Assembly: GCA_013349325.1 (NCBI GenBank)
Contig: DUZX01000034.1
Coordinates: forward strand, 1 to 42,433
DNA from: Desulfuromonadales bacterium
GTDB lineage: Bacteria > Desulfobacterota > Desulfuromonadia > Geobacterales > Pseudopelobacteraceae
Length of the DNA: 42,433 bases
Direction: 5' to 3'
The translations under genes and the position numbers were made by a program. Below are positions 24,601 to 33,444 of this stretch, one piece after another. Each line of letters opens with the position of its first letter. Position 1 is the first letter of the stretch. A model generated the notes under the pieces. That model was not told the DNA's origin. It did no database searches and saw nothing but the letters and a program-made list of their open reading frames with translations.

Positions 24601-27600
24601 TGAAACTGGAACCGGCACCATTTTGGGCAACGGTACATACCGGTGCTCTGCACAAAATCGATTCCCAGCAACATCGGATACGTTTGGAAGACCGTGTACT
24701 TGTTTATCTTCACAAAACAAATCCATCCATCTACACTGGAGCCGATAACGCAACATTCACATCCAAGGATGCTGAATATCTCTTTCGGCAATTAAAGAAG
24801 CAATCACAGACCCTGGAATATTTATATATGCTTGGGTTTCTTATCAAGGGACTTGAAGCAGGGAAAATCACATGCGGCTGGAAAAATGTCTACATTCCAA
24901 GCATGCCAGTCCCCGCCGGCAGAGAGCCTGCACGCTTCACACCGTTGTCATTCAGGAGTCTCAACAGTTTTAAAATGTATCACGACGCTATTGCGGTATA
25001 CCTTGAACAGGAGCCAGACGACAGCCCTTCAAGGCACCTGGGATTAATACTTCTCTCAGCAATCATGTATGGAGGCCTTCTTACAAGTAAATGGATAACT
25101 GCCTTATTAAGAGGATTGCCAGACCGGGTCAGAATGGAGAATGGATTGATGTGGGTCGATATGCAACGGCCGTACATTTATCCGAAATTAGCGGATGAGC
25201 CTGAAAAAACAAAATACATTAACCGGCGCTGGTTTCCAGATCCACTGACCCAATCCCTTATTATCAGATTGCACCTGCATTACAGCGAACACCTTACATG
25301 GTGCCACCAACTGGATGCCCAGCAGACTTGTCTGAAGGCAATTCTGTATAGACTCTCCGGCACCTCCACTCACTTCTCCATTAAAAACCTATACGAAGCG
25401 GCTGCATGTTATCTTGGATTGCGTATCCCTGGATTCCTTGTCAGTTATGCAACCTGCAAGTCGATTTCTGTCTCTGTTCCATCGAATGTGTGGACTCGAT
25501 TACTTTCCGATAAGTCGGTAATTGATGATCACGACATTGGAAGCAGCAAAGAAGATATCTCCGGGAGTCAAAAGACTGTAATTTATAATGACAATGTGGA
25601 TATGCTACGACAGGAAAAACTCAGGAAACAACTTACCAGCATTCTGGGCGACGCACGACGCACTCGCCTAACCTGCAAACCCACTAGTGATAAAGTACAG
25701 CTATTTCTTGAAAAAAATATGCGAGAGCTATCACCGGTTATGCAAATGCTTGGTCAGTGGGCAGTAGAATTACTGACACGTCTGCCTAATGTTGTTCATG
25801 GGCGCAAACGTAAAACTGCTTTGCAACCAAGTTCTGTTGCAACGTATCTTCAGGCAATAGATCAGGAACTGATTGCCTGTGCCGGCAGGAGTGATATTAC
25901 GCAGTATGAACCGACGGAACTCCGCGACCTTTACGATGACGCCATCAACTCTGCAAAGGGCAAGCAGCGACAGGCCACATCCTTTCGTTTGACGCAGTTT
26001 CACCGTTTTTTAATGCGGAACTATGGCACACCAGAAATTGATATGAGCGGGATGGTCAGTAGTAGTGGCCCTCCTGAGCTTGGTGTTGATGCCAACCTAA
26101 TCAGCCCATCCCAGTTTAGACTGGTCCAGAAGGCACTTGGCTGTGAGCTTCCAAAGCGCAGCCGTCTGCAAACCATCCAATGCCTAATTGTAATTCTTGG
26201 CTACAAGTGTGGTTTGAGGCGCGATGAAGCACTCAGTTTACGAATTGTCGATCTAATGGGCACAAAACTGCCCGAAGTCATTATAAGAACAAGCCGCCTG
26301 TTTCGCCCAAAGACACCAGATTCTACCAGACGAATACCCGTTTGGCTTCTCCTTGACCCAGATGAACTGGCGATGCTGATGAACTGGAAGCAGCTCCGAA
26401 TTGCTGAAGAGAATCGTAGAGAAAGTTTGACAGCATTTCTGTTTGGAACGCCTGGAAGCAATAACATACCAAATGAGGGGGCCATCTATTTACCAATCCA
26501 AGCTTCTTTACATCAAGTAACCGGTGATGCGACTTCAAGATACCATCACCTGCGGCATAGCTTTGCAAATCGCATTCTTATTATGCTCCTTCCAGACAAC
26601 CTGTTTCATGAGTCCCTGCCAAACGCACTGAAAGAAATGCGGGTTGATCAGAAGACTCGTGAGAGGATTATCCAGGGACTATTTGGCAATATGGACCAGG
26701 GAAGACAGTTTTTGTATGGGCTCTCTTCCTTGTTAGGACACGCCGAAGTTTCTACAACCATGCAATCATATTTTCATTTGACTGACTGGCTTCTGGGGCA
26801 GGCCGTCAGGGGTGAGGCGGTACAGCCATCCCTGAGTGTAAAGGCGGTAATGCAGATTACCGGGCTCAAGCGGGCCATGGTATTTCGATCAAAGTCTCAA
26901 ATCGGTGCAGAAACATGGAAGATGGAAGCGTTCATAGAGCGGTTTTCCAAACACGCTGCCTCGCTATTTCCCGACCAGTTTGCAAAAAAAACTCGGGTGC
27001 CACTCGCAATTCAGCCTGAATGCGATACTGTCTTCTCTATTCTGCCAGACTGGGCCCTTGTGGAACATTCATTGCGACAGCATCAGGAGCACGGCATGAC
27101 CACTGACGATATTGCCAGGATGCTCTGCTTGCCTTCTGATATGGTACTTTCCTGGTGTATGTGGGCTGAAAACATCCGGAACTTGACAACTAAAGGGGGT
27201 ACGCCCCGCCATCTGTCTTACTGGCAACGAAAATCCAAAGGCGATACCGCAAATATCGTACTTTTCCCACCCCCTCCTGACTACCCTGCTGACAAAGAAA
27301 TTGTAAACAAAATACTTAAAAAAGTTGCCAAGCTCTCTTTATTAGAACTTGAAGACGTTAAGAATGGATGCCTTGATTTTATAAATCGCTACAGTGTGAT
27401 TCAAGGGTACGCTCGATTTACTGAATTTAAAGGTGCTATTGAATTCAGGAATTTTCTGAAACTAATTGGGGTGCCGGACTCTATGGTCTACGTCTCTTTA
27501 TTTGCCAAAACTTCTCCTCCCAAACCTGAGGAGCTTGAGGAGCATCGCGAAGTGATGAAAAAACTGGGAATAGCAGAAGACCATAAGCTTAGTTCTAATA

Positions 27601-27818
27601 AACGGCACATTCGCTATCGTTATCGTCGCATACATGAGTGCTCTGTGGGATTTATGGTCGCACGAAGCGATCACCCCATCACACGATGGAAAAAAGTTGT
27701 AGAAGTTGTAACCGTTTATGGATTCAGGTATGCCGTCTATCTGCTTGCAATCGGTTTAGCAGGGATTAATACATGCAGTGAAGTTGTGCCCTCGCCATCC
27801 GACGATTTTCCTGGCTAA
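24600..27818 (+). CDS. Giant tyrosine recombinase B (1072 aa)
   Basis: Catalytic residues: Arg540 in KCGLRRDEALSL, His649 and Arg652 in YHHLRHSFAN, His714 in SSLLGHAEVS and Tyr724 in MQSYFH. The 62-residue gap between Arg652 and His714 is much longer than usual. An N-terminal segment (about 147-230) mirrors the front of the catalytic fold (LLSAIMYGGLL, then NRRWFPDPLTQSL compared with TRRIPVWLLLDPDEL) but lacks the Arg, which suggests an inactive duplicate. About 350 residues follow Tyr724, with two helix-turn-helix-like stretches (near 748-765 and 833-852). ATG 24600 overlaps the stop of recombinase A by one base. It is last in the operon. Such a paired arrangement suggests a heteromeric recombinase. 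Confidence 0.8.
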   Translation: MKLEPAPFWATVHTGALHKIDSQQHRIRLEDRVLVYLHKTNPSIYTGADNATFTSKDAEYLFRQLKKQSQTLEYLYMLGFLIKGLEAGKITCGWKNVYIPSMPVPAGREPARFTPLSFRSLNSFKMYHDAIAVYLEQEPDDSPSRHLGLILLSAIMYGGLLTSKWITALLRGLPDRVRMENGLMWVDMQRPYIYPKLADEPEKTKYINRRWFPDPLTQSLIIRLHLHYSEHLTWCHQLDAQQTCLKAILYRLSGTSTHFSIKNLYEAAACYLGLRIPGFLVSYATCKSISVSVPSNVWTRLLSDKSVIDDHDIGSSKEDISGSQKTVIYNDNVDMLRQEKLRKQLTSILGDARRTRLTCKPTSDKVQLFLEKNMRELSPVMQMLGQWAVELLTRLPNVVHGRKRKTALQPSSVATYLQAIDQELIACAGRSDITQYEPTELRDLYDDAINSAKGKQRQATSFRLTQFHRFLMRNYGTPEIDMSGMVSSSGPPELGVDANLISPSQFRLVQKALGCELPKRSRLQTIQCLIVILGYKCGLRRDEALSLRIVDLMGTKLPEVIIRTSRLFRPKTPDSTRRIPVWLLLDPDELAMLMNWKQLRIAEENRRESLTAFLFGTPGSNNIPNEGAIYLPIQASLHQVTGDATSRYHHLRHSFANRILIMLLPDNLFHESLPNALKEMRVDQKTRERIIQGLFGNMDQGRQFLYGLSSLLGHAEVSTTMQSYFHLTDWLLGQAVRGEAVQPSLSVKAVMQITGLKRAMVFRSKSQIGAETWKMEAFIERFSKHAASLFPDQFAKKTRVPLAIQPECDTVFSILPDWALVEHSLRQHQEHGMTTDDIARMLCLPSDMVLSWCMWAENIRNLTTKGGTPRHLSYWQRKSKGDTANIVLFPPPPDYPADKEIVNKILKKVAKLSLLELEDVKNGCLDFINRYSVIQGYARFTEFKGAIEFRNFLKLIGVPDSMVYVSLFAKTSPPKPEELEEHREVMKKLGIAEDHKLSSNKRHIRYRYRRIHECSVGFMVARSDHPITRWKKVVEVVTVYGFRYAVYLLAIGLAGINTCSEVVPSPSDDFPG

Positions 27819-27966
27819 TACCACTTCCATATCAAGGCCCTATCTTCGTTGGCTCGTCTTCGGTTGCTCAACGTACGGTCATGTGTTCCGCCTCGCAACC
27901 TCAATCCTCGCCGCCTTGATATCATCCTTGATCTGGAATTGGAGTATCTCCACTATCACGTTTCGT

Positions 27967-28128
27967 TTAAGCTCCTCGGACTGGTACTCGTCCTGGCCTC
28001 CAGAACTTTCTACCTGCATCGTCAGACACAATCCGCTTCCACTCTGGAGAATCATTGAACAGTAGCGCCTCATTATGCATACCACAGCTAATTCTGTCAG
28101 CAGACTGCAAGAGTTCAACCGCTGTCAT
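27967..28128 (-). CDS. Small 53-aa frame with strong ribosome site at the right end
   Basis: A 53-residue frame (starting MTAVELLQSADRISCGMHNE) has a near-perfect AGGAGG six bases before ATG 28128. It runs towards the recombinase gene. I recognise no family. After residue about 39 another minus-strand frame, ending near 27879, continues with a charged helical sequence (NVIVEILQFQIKDDIKAARI), so a frameshift may have shortened an original product of about 80 residues. Size and location would suit an excisionase or toxin-antitoxin protein, but there is no sequence support for either. Confidence 0.35.
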   Translation of the reverse strand: MTAVELLQSADRISCGMHNEALLFNDSPEWKRIVSDDAGRKFWRPGRVPVRGA

Positions 28129-28208
28129 TAAGGGCCTCCTGCCTTTTCTCTCTTGAAGTTTCCAGCTCAGTAGATAGCGCAGTGCCGTTGCTCCATCCGG
28201 CCATGCCT

Positions 28209-28230
28209 GATTTGTCACAGATTTGTCACA
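28209..28230. repeat. Tandem 11-bp repeat at the right end of the element
   Basis: GATTTGTCACA occurs twice with no gap. The unit is about one helical turn, as with the left-end repeat, but its sequence differs. It lies about 135 bases inside the right attachment repeat. The 547 bases between the recombinase gene and the tRNA otherwise hold only the small minus-strand frame and the terminator hairpin. Confidence 0.7.
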
Positions 28231-28331
28231 AACCCGACTTTTATAGTGGGTAATCGATATTTAATTAAAGAGCAATAGGGATTGATATATGAGGAGGATA
28301 TTTGTAGGGCACTGAATTTAATAAACAAAAA

Positions 28332-28354
28332 TGGCCAGATCGATAATCTGGCCA
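28332..28354 (-). terminator. Element-borne terminator for the rebuilt tRNA-Gly
   Basis: On the minus strand a perfect 9-bp stem (TGGCCAGAT / ATCTGGCCA) with a five-base loop is followed by TTTTTG. It lies 11 bases after the CCA end of tRNA-Gly. It is unrelated in sequence to the original terminator at 19633-19661, so the element appears to supply a replacement. Confidence 0.82.
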
Positions 28355-28365
28355 CTGTATGTTTT

Positions 28366-28406
28366 TGGAGCGGGAAACGAGATTCGAACTCGCGACCTCA
28401 ACCTTG
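28366..28406 (-). repeat. Attachment site repeat, right (within tRNA-Gly)
   Basis: This is the partner of 19670-19710: 40 of 41 bases match. Identity begins at the CCA end and ends at the third anticodon base, placing the crossover in or near the anticodon loop to T arm, a common target for tyrosine recombinases. Confidence 0.92.
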
Positions 28407-28440
28407 GGAAGGTTGCACTCTACCACTGAGTTATTCCCGC
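28366..28440 (-). tRNA. tRNA-Gly (anticodon CCC)
   Basis: The minus strand folds as a full 75-nt tRNA with encoded CCA: acceptor GCGGGAA paired with TTCCCGC, anticodon stem CAACC/GGTTG, loop TTCCCAA giving anticodon CCC (28406-28408 on the plus strand), and T arm with GTTCGAATC. It reads GGG glycine codons. Its 3' 41 bases are the right attachment repeat, so this part came with the element while the 5' half is the original chromosome. Confidence 0.95.
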
Positions 28441-28457
28441 TTTTGATTAATACAAAA

Positions 28458-28493
28458 CAAGTCTGAAAACCTGTAACAGGATGATCAGACTTG
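28458..28493 (-). terminator. Nested hairpin just upstream of tRNA-Gly
   Basis: CAAGTCTGA (28458-28466) pairs with TCAGACTTG (28485-28493), and inside them CCTG/CAGG pair around three bases. On the minus strand the hairpin is followed by TTTTGTATT. It may end transcripts coming from the pth side before the tRNA, or belong to the tRNA promoter region, since only 17 bases separate it from the tRNA. Confidence 0.5.
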
Positions 28494-28663
28494 GTTGCTG
28501 TTTGGCTCCCCGGTGTGCCCGGTAGTAATAACTGGAAGACAGTAAAAAGCCGAGCATCAAAGTACCGAATCAGAACAGTCTGATGCGTGGATATATACTA
28601 CATAAACTATAACGTTACAAGCTGTATTATCAACTCAACATACCCACATGCGTATTTAAGGCA

Positions 28664-28858
28664 CTACGCGGTTATACCCTCAGCCCCTGCCAAGCGTTGT
28701 CTCAACGCAAAGGCACGTTGACATTCCTGTGGCAATACCTCTGTACGACGTTTAGCTTTGTGAATCAGATCAAAGTTTTCGATCTCCACTTTTGAATAAT
28801 TGTCATTTTCGTAGCCAATTTCCTTTACCTTTCCCTTTGCAATATGAAAACAGTACAA
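28664..28858 (-). CDS. Small hypothetical protein, possibly a 5'-truncated fragment
   Basis: A 64-residue frame with only a TTG start and no SD. The sequence (HIAKGKVKEIGYENDNYSKV, then VLPQECQRAFALRQRLAG) has the composition of a real charged protein domain. Six codons upstream of the TTG also read plausibly (LLIYRL), with no standard start codon there, so the true start may be lost. I do not recognise the family. It sits in the 697-base gap between tRNA-Gly and pth with another broken small gene. Confidence 0.4.
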   Translation of the reverse strand: MYCFHIAKGKVKEIGYENDNYSKVEIENFDLIHKAKRRTEVLPQECQRAFALRQRLAGAEGITA

Positions 28859-28900
28859 ACGGTAAATAAGTAAATTCTAAGCACCTAGGCAGTAAGTCGT

Positions 28901-29103
28901 TTATTCTTCGTCTCTCAAATAATCATCAGCCTCATATATCAGAATTTCTGCCCACGTACCGCATCCTGAAGCGATGGCCTCGTCACAGACAGCGCTAATT
29001 GCTTTCAGGTCAGTGCTCTATGGGGATTTTTATCGTCCAGAGCAAAAAAAGCCGAATCAGTATGAATAGTCCACCCATTTGAAGCATCGTAGGAATTCAT
29101 CAT
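28901..29103 (-). pseudogene. Frameshifted small gene
   Basis: From ATG 29103 the minus strand reads MMNSYDASNGWTIHTDSAFF, then ALDDKNPHRALT before a TGA. Starting just before that stop, a shifted frame continues smoothly as LKAISAVCDEAIASGCGTWA and ILIYEADDYLRDEE to a TAA at 28901. Read together this is one protein of about 67 residues interrupted by a one-base change. Both halves look protein-like; the family is unknown. It precedes the small frame at 28664-28858 in the same direction, so the two may be remains of one two-gene unit. Confidence 0.5.
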
Positions 29104-29137
29104 GGTGTTAGCTCTGCGACGGGCATACCGGTTTATG

Positions 29138-29722
29138 TCAGCTGTTTTCCAAAAAACTTTTGTTATTATACAGACTCATGGCCTTGGGAAGTCCTTCGGT
29201 CAGCATCATTGTGAGCATATTCCGGGCTCCATCAAGAACCTGCGGAAGTTTCTCCATCTGCTGCGGCGGGATATTCCCCAAAACATGGGAGGTGGTATCA
29301 CCATGGAGCGATTTCCCGATGCCGATTCTGAGGCGCAGGAAATCTCCCTTGCCGAACTGTTCGATGATCGAGCGCAGGCCGTTGTGACCGCCATGGCCCC
29401 CCCCCTGCTTAAAGCGTACGGTTCCGTAGGGAAGGTCAAGTTCATCGTGCACAACGATCAGGTGGGAGAGGGGTAACTTATAAAATTGCAGTGCCTGCAT
29501 CACAGCTTTGCCCGACAGGTTCATGAAGGTGTGCGGCTTGAGCAGTATCATGCGATGGGCGTTAAAAACCCATTCACCTGACAGACCTGAGAACGACTTT
29601 TTGCTCATGGAGCAGTTCTCGGTGTCGGTCAGACGGTCTAAAAAAAGAAAACCCGCATTATGGCGGGTCCACTGATACGTGGGGCCGGGATTACCCAGCC
29701 CCGTTATGACATACATACTCAT
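29138..29722 (-). CDS. pth: Peptidyl-tRNA hydrolase
   Basis: The 194-residue cytoplasmic enzyme releases tRNA from stalled peptidyl-tRNA. It shows the signature GLGNPGPTYQWTRHNAGF with the catalytic His in RHNAG (near residue 22), FMNLSGKAV, and VVHDELDLPYG with the conserved Asp. KQGGGHGGHNGLRS is also present. Length matches the bacterial family. It follows rplY by 23 bases, the usual order in this bacterial group. An in-frame ATG two codons later (29716) is also possible. Confidence 0.95.
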   Translation of the reverse strand: MSMYVITGLGNPGPTYQWTRHNAGFLFLDRLTDTENCSMSKKSFSGLSGEWVFNAHRMILLKPHTFMNLSGKAVMQALQFYKLPLSHLIVVHDELDLPYGTVRFKQGGGHGGHNGLRSIIEQFGKGDFLRLRIGIGKSLHGDTTSHVLGNIPPQQMEKLPQVLDGARNMLTMMLTEGLPKAMSLYNNKSFLENS

Positions 29723-29745
29723 GCGAAAGGTACCTCTTGAACTGC

Positions 29746-30327
29746 CTACGCTGTTGCTTCAGCTTCCTTGGCTCTGCCGAGAACGCTGACAATAGGAGTC
29801 TTGGGGTTGTCGAGAAGGGTAATTCCTTCCGGAAGCGGAATCTCGTTGACATGAATTGAATGGGCAATCGCCAGATTGGTTACATCGATCACGATATGAT
29901 CAGGAATGTTGCCGGGCAGACATTCGACATGCAGTTCATGGTGGGCGAGATCGAGCAAACCGCCTTCTTTCACGCCGATAGCAGTTCCTGTCAGCGAAAT
30001 CGGTACGGTAACACGCAGTTTCTCGGTAGGGTTAATACGATGCAGGTCGACATGCTTGAATGTGCGCTTGATAGGGTCGCACTGCAGATCAACAACAATA
30101 ACTATATTCTGATCAAGAGCACCGCCACCGATCAGGGTGATCAGGTTATTCTGCCCACCTTCGCCGGCAATGGCGTTCTGCAGTTCACGATAGGCAATAC
30201 TAACAGGCATGGGGTCAATACCTTTACCGTAGACAACACCGGGAACCATATCTGCAATGCGAAGTCTGCGGCTTACGCCGGTGCCGGTCTTGGAGCGAAG
30301 CTCGATATTCATTTGTTTCTGTTGCAT
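29746..30327 (-). CDS. rplY: 50S ribosomal protein L25/Ctc
   Basis: The 193-residue protein binds 5S rRNA in the large subunit. The N-terminal L25 domain (about 6-95, with [14 protein letters not shown]) and the C-terminal TL5/Ctc domain (about 100-185, with [20 protein letters not shown]) are both present, so it is the long Ctc form. GGAGGA six bases before ATG 30327 fixes the start. It lies between prs and pth. Confidence 0.94.
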   Translation of the reverse strand: MQQKQMNIELRSKTGTGVSRRLRIADMVPGVVYGKGIDPMPVSIAYRELQNAIAGEGGQNNLITLIGGGALDQNIVIVVDLQCDPIKRTFKHVDLHRINPTEKLRVTVPISLTGTAIGVKEGGLLDLAHHELHVECLPGNIPDHIVIDVTNLAIAHSIHVNEIPLPEGITLLDNPKTPIVSVLGRAKEAEATA

Positions 30328-30395
30328 ACTGTTCCTCCAGGTGTAGTAACGGGGTCACCCCGTCCTATTCTAAAATTGATACGTAATAGTGATAT

Positions 30396-31340
<945 letters not shown>

Positions 31341-31398
31341 GACGTGAAAACACCTTTCAGAGAAGGGAGCTACATCGTTACAGGAAACGAAAGAGAGA

Positions 31399-31427
31399 CT
31401 TATACTAAATGAATCGCTAAAATGCAA
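31399..31427 (-). promoter_or_regulatory. Sigma-70-type promoter for prs
   Basis: On the minus strand TTGCAT (31422-31427) is followed after exactly 17 bases by TATAAG (31399-31404); each box matches four or five of six consensus positions. It lies about 60 bases before the prs start and would drive prs-rplY-pth separately from ispE. Confidence 0.6.
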
Positions 31428-31488
31428 CTTCTTTTGAGTATATGTCTGATTATATACGGTTGAATTGAGGCCAACGGTGACATGCCGA

Positions 31489-33336
31489 TTACAAACTGCT
31501 TGTGATGATGCCTTCCTGATGGGCGAATAACAGGAACTCTTCGGCATCGTGCCGGGACAGCCCGAGCTTTTTGATAATGGTTCCCACCGTGACTCCTGCA
31601 TCGATCTCTTTCAGCAGCTCAATATAGATACCATCCAGCGATTCTGTGCACACTTGGCCGTCGTGCGGGTATATGACCGCCTGTGATCCGCTGGGAGAGA
31701 AATGTGCCTGCATCCAGCGAATGTCGGTTGACCCGCACTCAATCAGTTCCTGGATCTCGTAGTGAAAGCGTATCACCTGCGTTGAGGCGGCCAGTCTGAA
31801 TGACATCGATAACAGCTCTTTTCCGGAGACCAATTTTCGTGTCGGTGCTGGAGGTTCAGCCAGCAGCGCCACTGCGTAACAGTGATGGTAATCAACCAGA
31901 TCCAGCACCAGGTGCAGAAAACGCTTGAGCTGTTTCGGTGTGAAGAGTTGCGTCAGGAATTCTCGTTGCATCTGCCAGATTTCGTTATCGTCGAAGTCTG
32001 ACTCCACCAGATTCGGCAGATCTTTGCGGAGAAGCCAGTCAGCGAAGAGTTGGAAAAACTGTGAAGGCGTAAGCTTGAGAACATGCGTAACCGAGTTGAA
32101 CCAGGCAACCGCCCTGCCGCGCGTATAGAATATGTCACAGGCGGCTGCCAGCCGAGCGGCTGCAGCCATGTCTGCGGCGGTGAACTCTTTGGTTGCAATA
32201 AGCGTGTAGGGTGGTGTGTTGAGCCACTGTAGAGCAAGTTCCGACCCGCGCTGGAAGAGACGGGTCCCCGGAAGAACCGCCAGCGGAAAAATATCCAGAT
32301 GGTTGGGGTAGAGTGAAAGCGCGTAATCCAGACTGGTGCAAAAACCGGCCAGAGTGTCGTCCGGCAGGCCATAGATCAGGTCAAATCCGAATACGGCACC
32401 ACTGTCATTTAATAAGCCGACTTTTGCACTGAAGTCATTCTGGCTAAAAGACCGACCGACCTGAGCGAGCACGTCTGGATTGGAACTCTGCAGGCCAATC
32501 TGCAGCGAACAAGTGATCCGGGCAAAGAGTCCGGCCAGCTCTTTATCAAGAAATTCGGAGCGGACTTCGAAGTGAAAGTGAATATCCGGAGCGATATTTC
32601 TGATTAATCGCAGGATCGTTTTGGCACGCCGCAGATCCTGGTTAAAGGTGGAGTCGAGCACGAAGATCTGAGATACACCATGGGCTGCAAAGTGGCGTAA
32701 TTCGGCTTCAATCCGCACTAAAGAAAAGCGCCGCACGCCGTGGATGCCGCGGGCGTCAAAGCAGAATTCACAGCTGAAAGCGCAGCCGCGTGACAATTGC
32801 CAGAGCAGGCCGGAGCAGGTGCCAAGGTCGATGACGTTATTCAGGTAAGGGGAGGGTATGCTGTCCAGATCTGACAGTGGCGTAGTGGCAGGCGCAGCCG
32901 TTATTTCTCTGGTAGCGATACCTGCGATTCCTGTAATCGCCCTGTCCGCTGCGATACATTCACAAATATGTAAAAAAGGTACTTCTCCCTCTCCGACAAT
33001 AATGAAATCGAATATTCCCTCATCCAGAACACCAGCGGCATCGGCCGTCGCTTCAGGACCACCACAGAACAGCATGATATGCGGCTGCGTTCGTCGCAGT
33101 TCCGCAGCGATCAGGCTACAGAGTTCACGGTTCCAGACGTACAGAGAAAAACCAACGGCTACGGGGTGCGATTCAGCGACCCGTGTCGCACACGGCGCCG
33201 AATCCTGACCAAGGAAAAAATCAACGAGCTCAATAGATACGCCGCTCTGAGCGGCATAGGACTTTAAAAAAGCATTTGCAAGCGGAACCGACTGGGGGGA
33301 GGAACAGGGGTGGATGGCGATGAGTTGTATCAGCAC
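31489..33336 (-). CDS. B12-binding-domain radical SAM protein (DUF4080 type)
   Basis: This 615-residue protein has an N-terminal cobalamin-binding-like fold (about 1-135, with CGGPEATA near 91 and IIVGEGEVP near 112), then a radical SAM domain with the 4Fe-4S triad C185, C189, C192 ([10 protein letters not shown]), and a long C-terminal region of about 200 residues like that of DUF4080 proteins. The reaction is unknown. The only start that keeps the domain is GTG 33336, nine bases after the CCA end of tRNA-Gln and without an SD. It interrupts the usual ispE-prs neighbourhood and ends about 150 bases before prs, which has its own promoter. Confidence 0.8.
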   Translation of the reverse strand: MLIQLIAIHPCSSPQSVPLANAFLKSYAAQSGVSIELVDFFLGQDSAPCATRVAESHPVAVGFSLYVWNRELCSLIAAELRRTQPHIMLFCGGPEATADAAGVLDEGIFDFIIVGEGEVPFLHICECIAADRAITGIAGIATREITAAPATTPLSDLDSIPSPYLNNVIDLGTCSGLLWQLSRGCAFSCEFCFDARGIHGVRRFSLVRIEAELRHFAAHGVSQIFVLDSTFNQDLRRAKTILRLIRNIAPDIHFHFEVRSEFLDKELAGLFARITCSLQIGLQSSNPDVLAQVGRSFSQNDFSAKVGLLNDSGAVFGFDLIYGLPDDTLAGFCTSLDYALSLYPNHLDIFPLAVLPGTRLFQRGSELALQWLNTPPYTLIATKEFTAADMAAAARLAAACDIFYTRGRAVAWFNSVTHVLKLTPSQFFQLFADWLLRKDLPNLVESDFDDNEIWQMQREFLTQLFTPKQLKRFLHLVLDLVDYHHCYAVALLAEPPAPTRKLVSGKELLSMSFRLAASTQVIRFHYEIQELIECGSTDIRWMQAHFSPSGSQAVIYPHDGQVCTESLDGIYIELLKEIDAGVTVGTIIKKLGLSRHDAEEFLLFAHQEGIITSSL

Positions 33337-33345
33337 GGGAATGAA

Positions 33346-33420
33346 TGGCTGGGGCGCCAGGATTTGAACCTGGGAATGCTGGAATCAAAATCCAGTGCCT
33401 TACCGCTTGGCGACGCCCCA
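33346..33420 (-). tRNA. tRNA-Gln (anticodon TTG)
   Basis: The minus strand gives a 75-nt tRNA with encoded CCA: acceptor TGGGGCG/CGCCCCA, anticodon stem CTGGA/TCCAG, loop TTTTGAT giving TTG (33386-33388 on the plus strand), and T arm with GGTTCAAATCC. It lies 25 bases after ispE and nine before the radical SAM start, so it may be cut from a longer ispE transcript. Confidence 0.95.
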
Positions 33421-33444
33421 ATGAAAGATGGATGTACCACAATA

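Larger units (their letters stand above)
19670..28406. mobile_element. Integrated element in tRNA-Gly, about 8.7 kb, with two giant tyrosine recombinases
   Basis: The element is bounded by the 41-bp direct repeat and restores a complete tRNA at its right end. It carries a run of four overlapping plus-strand genes (ATPase-nuclease, ParB-like protein, two large tyrosine recombinases), one small minus-strand frame, repeat clusters at both ends, and its own terminator for the rebuilt tRNA. The left 330 bases are strikingly AT-rich compared with the chromosome around. No phage structural, conjugation, replication or resistance genes are visible, so it is likely a minimal integrative element. The outline recalls Tn554, RIT and gamma-mobile-trio elements, but homology to any of these was not tested. 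Confidence 0.85.

Noticed and set aside
28209-28230. CRISPR array reading of the short tandem repeats at the element ends
   Set aside because: Only two gapless 10-11-bp units occur at each end, with no spacers and no cas genes.
29102-29476. Plus-strand 124-aa frame opposite pth
   Set aside because: Pth has all its catalytic motifs on the minus strand; the plus frame has no motif or SD.
31341-31601. 87-residue N-terminal extension of prs
   Set aside because: The extension crosses the prs promoter and the end of the radical SAM gene; the conserved Prs N-terminus begins at ATG 31340.
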